DNA from: an archaeon
Lineage (GTDB): Archaea > Iainarchaeota > Iainarchaeia > CSSED10-239
Reading direction: 5' to 3'
NCBI GenBank assembly: GCA_029563035.1
Contig: JAKQTP010000001.1
Location: 1-5,170, forward strand
DNA length: 5,170 nt
Positions 1 to 5,170 of the stretch are shown one piece after another. A model generated the notes under the pieces. It ran no database searches. It saw nothing but the letters and a program-made list of their open reading frames with translations, and was not told where the DNA came from. Every line of letters begins with the position of its first letter. Position 1 is the stretch's first letter. Both the position numbers and the translations under genes were made by a program.

Positions 1-2150
1 GTTTCAGAAAAAGATTTAGGAAAAGCCCAGTGATATTCTACTTTTTTTAAATCAACTCCTCGTTTAATTAATTCATACTTTAACAAGAGCAGTAATATCC
101 TGAGATATTCTTTTGATGCTTGTTGTTTTATTAATTGAGGTGCCCATTTTAAATTGGTTTGTTGAACATAAGTTTTTTTAATTGTCCTTCCATCTAAATC
201 ATAATTGAAAAATCCAACATCATCTTTAGAGAAAGCAATAGAGGTATTTAATAATGCTTTATAAGAATCAGTATCACCTTCAATTAATATCATAGAAGGA
301 AGAGGCATATCAACAGATTGATTATTATGAATCTCACTTAGTGAATTAGGTAAGAAATATTGTTTTAAATAATTATAAATCAAATTAGGAATTTGTTCTC
401 TTCCTAATTCTGGTTCAGAAAATCTTATGAGGGTGATAAAATCATTATCATTCAGATTTTTACCTGAAAATTCAGAACTATATTTCAGCACTTCTGGCTC
501 GGAATTATCAATTGTAATAGCAATATTAGTATGGGAAGTTCCAAAATCAATACCAACTTTTGCAGATTTTTCCGGATTCATTACTGTGGTCAGGAATTTA
601 TGATTGAGAATTAATAAACCCTTACCATTGGAAGCAATATCAGAAATCACAATATAAGTAGGAAGTTTTTCTAATTGGAATATTTCTATTTTATCAGCTT
701 TGCGAGATCTCTCATAATTTATATCTTTAAAATCCTGGTCTTTAAACTCCAGAGGCACCATTTCTTCCTGATTTATACCATCTTTGTATCTTTTCCCATA
801 AACAAAAGCATAATAGCTATCTTTCCAGTTTTCAGGATGTAGTGGAGGCCAAATCATTATATGTGGAAGAGGTGTATCAATATCCCGGTCATCATAATTT
901 ATAATACGATTTTCTTTGCTATTAGTTAAGTCTTGAAAATAATCCCGTTTAATTTCTATATAATCTCCATTCTGGATAGGAATTTTTAATGTAACTCTAA
1001 CTGTTTTATCACTTATTTCTTGGATGCTTAACATATCCTGTACATCATCATAGTTAAAATAGGAGAAAAATGTATCAGTTAGAGGAAGTGCATATTTCAT
1101 ATCGCTGCTATCTTTGTAAGAACCGAGTATAAGTCTATTATTATTGAGCCGATATTTATACTTAACCAGAACCGGTTGGAAAAAATCTTCTTGGGGTAAT
1201 ATCCAGGGATATTTTATGTTTTCACCTGGCAGAAAATCTCTGTTGCTATCTTTTAATTCTTCATATTTGAAATCTTGTAGATAGTTATAACCATTGTAAT
1301 ACTCACTACCATATAAACTTTTGGAAGTGTCAATAACCAGAGGGGGTATTTCATTTTCCTTAAGATGTTTCAACAGATATGAACTGGATATTCTTTTTAT
1401 ATTAATTTTTTCCAGCAGGTTTGACAGAGAGGATTCCAAGAGAAAATCACAAGTAAGTAAAATGTCCTCCTTTAACGATTCTTTTAAACTTTCTGCACAT
1501 ATACCTTCATCATCAGATAAAGCTTTAACTAAATCAGGATAGTTTCCATCTTTTCGTAGTTTAGTGAGAAAGTTAGAATTTATCCATCTTTGAAAATCCT
1601 GTGGACGTTCTTTAAGAGGGACAGGTTTTTCTCTAAAATATCTTGGGAAAACTATATTACCTTCTTTATGCTTTAAATTCATAGGTGTGAATAAAAGAGA
1701 AAAGGGACTGGTTCCTGCTAAAACGAATTTATCATTTGAATCTCTGCTGGCAATTAATAAACCAATGCTGACAACATCATTTATCTTTAGTTCGTCCGGA
1801 CTGAGGTCATACAGTATTTTTAGAAACTTATTTTTCTCGTCATTCTTTATTTTAATCTCTTTATACTCAATATTAATATTCATCAATTCATAATAGAAGA
1901 TTATCTCCAGAACATCCAGGATATTGGACATAGCTTCTTTGTGCATAAGATGATTAGTAGATTTAATAGCTTCTTTAAAAAGTAACATTCTTGCCCAAGG
2001 TGAAGGAATAGAAGTAACATTAATTTTGGAATCCGGTGAAACTTCCATTTCATTAACAAAAGTAGTAAATTCAGTTGGAGATAATTCTTTCCATTGACCA
2101 GGTGTGGTCTGAGGTAAAGATTGTTGTTTTGGAAGCAAGTAACGTGCCAT
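1..2150 (-). CDS. Large protein with unknown N-terminal region and C-terminal Hsp70/actin-like ATPase domain (3' end outside window)
   Basis: The minus frame is open without a stop from ATG at 2150 to the left edge, giving 716 visible residues; the C-terminus is missing. Residues 533-542 read GIDFGTSHTN, the phosphate-1 loop of the Hsp70/actin ATPase fold (DnaK has a similar GIDLGTTNS), with D535 as the likely metal/phosphate contact. At 707-715 the sequence HWAFPKSFS sits where Hsp70 proteins have their VPAxF strand. The domain therefore begins near residue 528 and is cut by the window. Residues 1-520 match no family I recognise. They contain tryptophan/proline-rich islands that look conserved in style: IPSPWAR (48-54), LAGTSPFSLLFTP (144-156) and IMIWPP (431-436) followed by W442. 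I see no signal peptide or membrane helix, so a cytoplasmic location is inferred. The start is supported by AAGGAAGG upstream and a three-base gap after the tubulin-like gene, implying translational coupling. The product is probably a nucleotide-dependent switch or chaperone-like partner of the tubulin-like protein. ATPase fold call fairly firm; role unknown. Confidence 0.85.
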   Translation of the reverse strand, partial: MARYLLPKQQSLPQTTPGQWKELSPTEFTTFVNEMEVSPDSKINVTSIPSPWARMLLFKEAIKSTNHLMHKEAMSNILDVLEIIFYYELMNINIEYKEIKIKNDEKNKFLKILYDLSPDELKINDVVSIGLLIASRDSNDKFVLAGTSPFSLLFTPMNLKHKEGNIVFPRYFREKPVPLKERPQDFQRWINSNFLTKLRKDGNYPDLVKALSDDEGICAESLKESLKEDILLTCDFLLESSLSNLLEKINIKRISSSYLLKHLKENEIPPLVIDTSKSLYGSEYYNGYNYLQDFKYEELKDSNRDFLPGENIKYPWILPQEDFFQPVLVKYKYRLNNNRLILGSYKDSSDMKYALPLTDTFFSYFNYDDVQDMLSIQEISDKTVRVTLKIPIQNGDYIEIKRDYFQDLTNSKENRIINYDDRDIDTPLPHIMIWPPLHPENWKDSYYAFVYGKRYKDGINQEEMVPLEFKDQDFKDINYERSRKADKIEIFQLEKLPTYIVISDIASNGKGLLILNHKFLTTVMNPEKSAKVGIDFGTSHTNIAITIDNSEPEVLKYSSEFSGKNLNDNDFITLIRFSEPELGREQIPNLIYNYLKQYFLPNSLSEIHNNQSVDMPLPSMILIEGDTDSYKALLNTSIAFSKDDVGFFNYDLDGRTIKKTYVQQTNLKWAPQLIKQQASKEYLRILLLLLKYELIKRGVDLKKVEYHWAFPKSFSE

Positions 2151-2153
2151 TTT

Positions 2154-3620
2154 TTACCTTCCTTTAGTTATTTTTGCCAAGGACATTGCTTCTACCATAT
2201 CACCTAATAAGTTATTTTGATTGGTTTTCTTATCATAAAGTTTGGTATCCAGATGGCTTATATGATATCCTTTATATTTATCAGGATTATTAGTTAGAAG
2301 ATTATCAAGTTTGAGTTCATAATCCATTATATTTAATTTTGCATAATTATTATGATTTTGATAAATCCATTCTCGGAAGGAATCCATTAATTCTTTAAGA
2401 GAAGAAAGTTCAGTTTTTTTATCAATTATATCTCTTGCTCTAACTTTTTCATTGTCAATCTTAAGGTCTCTTAACCAAGCTATTTTATCTAAAAGTCTAA
2501 CATTGTTTTTATCAATAAGTTCAAATAATTCATTTATATGATGATAGAGTAGAGCAAACTTTTCAAATGGTTTTCCTTTATCTTTATGAGGAATATCTTC
2601 ATCAACTACATCGGTAGTATCATCATTATTTTTATCAGGATTTTTCACCTGTATTACATAGAATGGTTTGAAGTTACCGCTTCCTTTATTGAAGAAATCT
2701 ATAGCAGCATAAGCTGCCATAAGTTCCAGCATATGAGCATCATTTTTTTGCTCAGTGCTTCCTATAGCATAATTTTCGTACTGTTTACAGTGTTCAAAGT
2801 CATCACCCAGAAAATAATTAGAGTCAATCTGAGAATAATTATTTTTATAAAATTCACAAGCAGTTTTAGCATTAATCATAAAACTTTTTGAATTTGGCAT
2901 TATCTTTTCTTTTTTGAGGCTTTCTTGATATTTTTGCAGGTTTTCAGGGTCTTTAAGCTTAAAATAGGGAAGCATTAAAACACCACCAACCTTAGTAGTT
3001 GGAGAGGCATTTTTGATTAATTTACTGATAACTGGATATCCTGAAGCTCCAGTACCTCCAAATAACGAGGCAAAAATAAAAACTCGAGAAGCAGTATCTT
3101 CTTCCAATCTTCCTCTTAATTCTGTCCAGAAAGCTTGATTTTGAATATCGGTCATTAAGATAGAACCAATAGAAGGGATACCTCTGTATCCAGCACTCAT
3201 ATCCATATTCAATTCTTCTTTACTGAATAAAAGGTCAGCCAGGAATTTATAATCTGTCCCCTGAAGTTTCGTTTCATATTCAATAAAATGGGAAAGTTTA
3301 TTTTGAGCAGGGTCTAAACCAGAGTTTGGATTGTATAAATTAGGAATTTTAACTGTTGTATTAGGTGAATTTTCTTTGTCGCTGTATATAATCTCTGTAT
3401 TGAATAAATAATCTTTGGATGGTCTGGGTAAATGTTCTCTAATCAGTTTATACTTTTGAATTAATTTAATGGTTCTGGTGATATTCCCATTACTCTGGTC
3501 AGGATCAACAAATATAGGAAATAAAGGCTGGTCTAAATGAATTCCCATAGCACATAAATAAATAAGCGATTCCAGGCATCTTGCACCTGTTCCCCCGACA
3601 GAAAATACATAGTAAGGCAC
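2154..3620 (-). CDS. Tubulin/FtsZ-superfamily GTPase-like protein ('tubulin-like' family)
   Basis: This 488-residue protein shows the nucleotide-binding pattern of the tubulin/FtsZ superfamily. A glycine loop SVGGTGAR lies at residues 7-14 right after the first strand. FVDPDQSNGN (37-46) follows the second strand where FtsZ has its T2/T3 contacts. FGGTGASG (187-194) corresponds to the GGGTGSG tubulin signature (T4 loop). The stretch N293-D294 to E299 followed by the helix LMAAYAAIDFF (300-310) is a plausible T7/H8 region carrying the residues that trigger GTP hydrolysis across a polymer interface, though this assignment is tentative. It is longer than FtsZ (usually about 350-400 residues). 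After an acidic, probably disordered segment (328-350) it ends in a charged, mostly helical region, and I see no FtsZ-style C-terminal tail. It is not a division FtsZ; it resembles the 'tubulin-like' (Tubulin_2/FtsZ-like) group. The GTG start is chosen because AGGAGG stands seven bases upstream and the glycine loop would be too close to any later start. Polymerisation is inferred only. Confidence 0.87.
   Translation of the reverse strand: MPYYVFSVGGTGARCLESLIYLCAMGIHLDQPLFPIFVDPDQSNGNITRTIKLIQKYKLIREHLPRPSKDYLFNTEIIYSDKENSPNTTVKIPNLYNPNSGLDPAQNKLSHFIEYETKLQGTDYKFLADLLFSKEELNMDMSAGYRGIPSIGSILMTDIQNQAFWTELRGRLEEDTASRVFIFASLFGGTGASGYPVISKLIKNASPTTKVGGVLMLPYFKLKDPENLQKYQESLKKEKIMPNSKSFMINAKTACEFYKNNYSQIDSNYFLGDDFEHCKQYENYAIGSTEQKNDAHMLELMAAYAAIDFFNKGSGNFKPFYVIQVKNPDKNNDDTTDVVDEDIPHKDKGKPFEKFALLYHHINELFELIDKNNVRLLDKIAWLRDLKIDNEKVRARDIIDKKTELSSLKELMDSFREWIYQNHNNYAKLNIMDYELKLDNLLTNNPDKYKGYHISHLDTKLYDKKTNQNNLLGDMVEAMSLAKITKGR
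2157..2164 (-). promoter_or_regulatory. Ribosome binding site of the Hsp70/actin-like gene, inside the tubulin-like gene
   Basis: AAGGAAGG forms part of the last three sense codons of the tubulin-like gene and ends six bases before the ATG at 2150. Only three bases separate the TAA stop from the start, so the two nucleotide-binding proteins are likely made by coupled translation. Confidence 0.7.
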
Positions 3621-3627
3621 TGTTCTT

Positions 3628-3633
3628 CCTCCT
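3628..3633 (-). promoter_or_regulatory. Strong ribosome binding site (AGGAGG) of the tubulin-like gene
   Basis: AGGAGG lies seven bases before the GTG at 3620 and overlaps the TAG stop of the membrane protein gene. It is a perfect Shine-Dalgarno core and the strongest in the window. It fixes GTG as the start codon and could compensate for that weaker codon. Confidence 0.8.
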
Positions 3634-4027
3634 ATTTAGCTTTTAGTATATGTTCATGAATTCTGCAAAAATATTTTTTTGCTCTAAGAAAAAAACTTAC
3701 CAGGTAAAACAGTAAAAAGTCACACAATACCATAACAAGCATAAAATTGAGGATATAGAGAAACCTGTAACTATCCGTTACCATCTCACTATCTATCTTA
3801 ATCGCAGTATATATGATATAAATTAGGTTAATAACCATAGAGAATAAAAAGGCCATCCAGAATCTTTGGCTTTCTTTTTCTCTACGGTAACGCAAAGCAG
3901 CATAGATAGCTATAAAAATTATATTAACCATCAACCCAATAAAAACGCTTTGGTTCATTTCATTATGCCAATTTTCAATGTAAATTTTGGGTCTGAAAAT
4001 CCAAAAAAATGAGATATTAGGTAACAT
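3632..4027 (-). CDS. Small three-helix membrane protein, unknown function
   Basis: This 131-residue protein is very hydrophobic and contains three likely membrane helices at about residues 27-46, 56-77 and 89-113. The loop RYRREKESQR (46-55) and the tail from R115 onward are strongly basic, while the loop at 78-88 is acidic to neutral. By the positive-inside rule the N-terminus lies outside and the C-terminus in the cytoplasm. I see no cleavable signal peptide, no catalytic motif and no family I recognise. The ATG directly abuts the TAA of the vWA gene (TAAATG), with GAGG six bases upstream, so its translation is coupled to that gene. A second Met at residue 24 has no Shine-Dalgarno sequence. 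As the only clear membrane protein in the visible operon, between a vWA protein and a tubulin-like protein, it is a good candidate for a membrane anchor or receptor of the complex; this is inference from context. That it is a real gene is well supported by spacing and composition. Confidence 0.82.
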   Translation of the reverse strand: MLPNISFFWIFRPKIYIENWHNEMNQSVFIGLMVNIIFIAIYAALRYRREKESQRFWMAFLFSMVINLIYIIYTAIKIDSEMVTDSYRFLYILNFMLVMVLCDFLLFYLVSFFLRAKKYFCRIHEHILKAK

Positions 4028-5170
4028 TTATTTCCTCTCTATTTGTAGATAATAACGAGTCGTAGTTAAAAATTTATAGTCTTCAAAGTTATCCAGAATG
4101 AATTGCATCCAGTTAGCCAGATGATAGGTTTTAGTCTGGAATTCAGGCTTTGAATCATCATCCGTGCTCCATTCTTTTATCCAGGAGGGTAAGGTTTTAC
4201 GAAAAGATAAGAGGATACGATAGGTGCCTGGATTATCTTCTTCAAAAGGAATTTTAAAAGTTATTTTATCTGTTCCTGCGAGTTTATTTGCTTTAATATT
4301 TCCTCTTTTGTCCTGCAGTTCAACGAAATTAGGGTTCTTTTTCGCTTGATAAGCAATTGCATAATCTATGGTAGTACCGAATCTATCTTCATAACCCTTT
4401 AAATTAAATTTTAGATATTGAAAATGACCTTTATCTAATGTAAAATATGCTACTGGTAACTTTTCATCATTGCCAATATGATTAAGCTCTTCTGGAACAT
4501 TCTTCCCTTCTTCATCTTCTGTATATTTTAGATGATTTGGTAGAATGACTCCAAAATCAAAACAATTCTCAAAAAGGTCTCTAATTTTCTTCTGGACAAA
4601 ATCCGCATATTTACGATTTCCGAAGGCAAGGCAATATATAGGACGTTTCCCTCCTGGTTCAATATCAATATATTTTCTGGCATATTCAGAATAATAGGAC
4701 CCTTCAAAAGACACTAGTTTCCCCATCAAAGCGAAGAAACCATTACCTTCCAGATATGAATTCAATTCTTTAGCAAATATGACATAATCCTGTTGTGAAT
4801 GTTGAGTGGATTGCACACCATCGGTAAGAATTAAATTAACGGAATTTTTGTCCTCTCTAATCAGGTTAAATGGTTTGGTAAGGTCAGTTCTTGGTTCTTT
4901 ATAAAAATCCCGTCGGGATAATTTATATAGATTGGCTCTTAAGTCACCCTCCATCTTGAGCGAGCCCTGACCAAAGCTATAGAAATTGATTTTAGCGTCC
5001 TGAGGAATCTTTGCTATAATGGTATTAAGAAGATTGAGATATTCACTATTTTCACCTGTAAAACCATACATACTTGCACTGGCATCAACTATAATATTGA
5101 AACTTTTAGGATTAGCAGGTTTCTCGGAAGGGGGAATGCCAAAAGGTTTTTCCAATTCTTCCAGAGTACG
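4028..5170 (-). CDS. vWA-domain protein with complete MIDAS motif (5' end probably outside window)
   Basis: The frame is open to the right edge, giving 380 visible residues; numbering here counts from the TTG codon at 5155. A hydrophobic strand leads into VDASASM (23-29), the DxSxS element of the metal-ion-dependent adhesion site (D24, S26, S28). The second element is T90 in PRTDL, and the third is D112 in LILTDG (108-113). All metal ligands are therefore present, so this is a competent Mg2+/Mn2+-binding vWA domain of roughly residues 15-200. Residues 230-375 look beta-rich with aromatic residues and may form a separate sandwich domain. I find no membrane helix or signal peptide in the visible part, suggesting a cytoplasmic protein. 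vWA domains generally mediate metal-dependent protein contacts, so an adaptor role in the complex encoded by the following genes is likely. TTG at 5155 is a doubtful start: GGAAGA lies only about two bases before it and the frame stays open upstream. The true start is probably beyond the window. Confidence 0.87.
   Translation of the reverse strand, partial: RTLEELEKPFGIPPSEKPANPKSFNIIVDASASMYGFTGENSEYLNLLNTIIAKIPQDAKINFYSFGQGSLKMEGDLRANLYKLSRRDFYKEPRTDLTKPFNLIREDKNSVNLILTDGVQSTQHSQQDYVIFAKELNSYLEGNGFFALMGKLVSFEGSYYSEYARKYIDIEPGGKRPIYCLAFGNRKYADFVQKKIRDLFENCFDFGVILPNHLKYTEDEEGKNVPEELNHIGNDEKLPVAYFTLDKGHFQYLKFNLKGYEDRFGTTIDYAIAYQAKKNPNFVELQDKRGNIKANKLAGTDKITFKIPFEEDNPGTYRILLSFRKTLPSWIKEWSTDDDSKPEFQTKTYHLANWMQFILDNFEDYKFLTTTRYYLQIERK
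4033..4038 (-). promoter_or_regulatory. Ribosome binding site of the membrane protein gene, inside the vWA gene
   Basis: The minus strand reads AGAGGA, ending six or fewer bases before the ATG at 4027, within the last codons of the vWA gene. Stop and start codons touch (TAAATG), so terminating ribosomes can reinitiate. This site decides the first ATG over the internal Met at residue 24, which has no such sequence. Confidence 0.65.

Noticed and set aside
1170..1177. Perfect 8-base palindrome AACCGGTT
   Set aside because: Inside coding sequence, isolated, no flanking dyad symmetry or repeat elsewhere; expected by chance in 5 kb.
1321..1542. 73-codon open frame on the plus strand
   Set aside because: It lies wholly antisense to the continuous, motif-bearing frame of the Hsp70/actin-like gene, begins at TTG without a Shine-Dalgarno sequence, and its product looks like low-complexity shadow sequence.
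1687..1893. 68-codon open frame on the plus strand with a hydrophobic tail
   Set aside because: Antisense to the Hsp70/actin-like gene; the S/F/I-rich composition is what the complement of an AT-rich, lysine/glutamate-rich gene produces.
2586..2891. 101-codon open frame on the plus strand, strongly hydrophobic
   Set aside because: Antisense to the tubulin-like gene across its acidic linker and H8 region; the apparent membrane character comes from I/F codons opposite N/D/K codons, and no ribosome binding site is seen.
3956..3958. Alternative start at the internal Met (residue 24) of the membrane protein
   Set aside because: No Shine-Dalgarno sequence before it, whereas the first ATG abuts the upstream stop and has GAGG at good spacing.
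5153..5155. TTG as the real start of the vWA gene
   Set aside because: The purine-rich GGAAGA is too close (about two bases) and the frame remains open to the window edge, so the start is more likely upstream; not excluded.

Overview
The window is an AT-rich bacterial segment (roughly one third G+C by eye) in which all coding capacity lies on the minus strand. It holds four genes that read as one operon, transcribed from the right edge towards the left edge. Clear Shine-Dalgarno sequences (for example AGGAGG seven bases before a GTG start) point to a bacterium that uses canonical initiation, which argues mildly against Bacteroidota. I cannot place the organism more precisely. No RNA gene, mobile element, CRISPR array, terminator or long intergenic region is visible. 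The gaps between genes are 0, 11 and 3 bases.

Layout in order of transcription. (1) 5170-4028: a soluble von Willebrand factor A (vWA) protein with a complete metal-binding MIDAS set; its reading frame is still open at the window edge, so the 5' end is probably missing. (2) 4027-3632: a 131-residue protein with three predicted membrane helices, starting directly after the vWA stop codon. (3) 3620-2154: a 488-residue tubulin/FtsZ-superfamily GTPase-like protein ('tubulin-like' type) with the GGTGASG signature, starting at GTG. (4) 2150-1: a large protein of which 716 residues are visible and whose 3' end lies outside the window. It has about 520 residues of unrecognised N-terminal sequence followed by an Hsp70/actin-type ATPase domain starting at a GIDFGTSHTN phosphate-1 motif.

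The combination is the notable point. A tubulin-fold putative GTPase, an actin/Hsp70-fold putative ATPase, a vWA metal-dependent adhesion module and a small membrane protein are packed into one translationally coupled operon. Published comparative genomics (Makarova and Koonin 2010, cited from memory) described FtsZ-like families linked to vWA proteins and proposed a membrane-remodelling role. This cassette resembles that idea, with an Hsp70/actin-like partner and a small membrane protein added. A reasonable but untested model is a membrane-attached NTP-driven assembly: the membrane protein as anchor, the vWA protein as adaptor, and the tubulin-like and actin/Hsp70-like proteins as nucleotide-controlled scaffold or switch. 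Whether it serves membrane remodelling, stress response, secretion or phage defence cannot be decided from this window.
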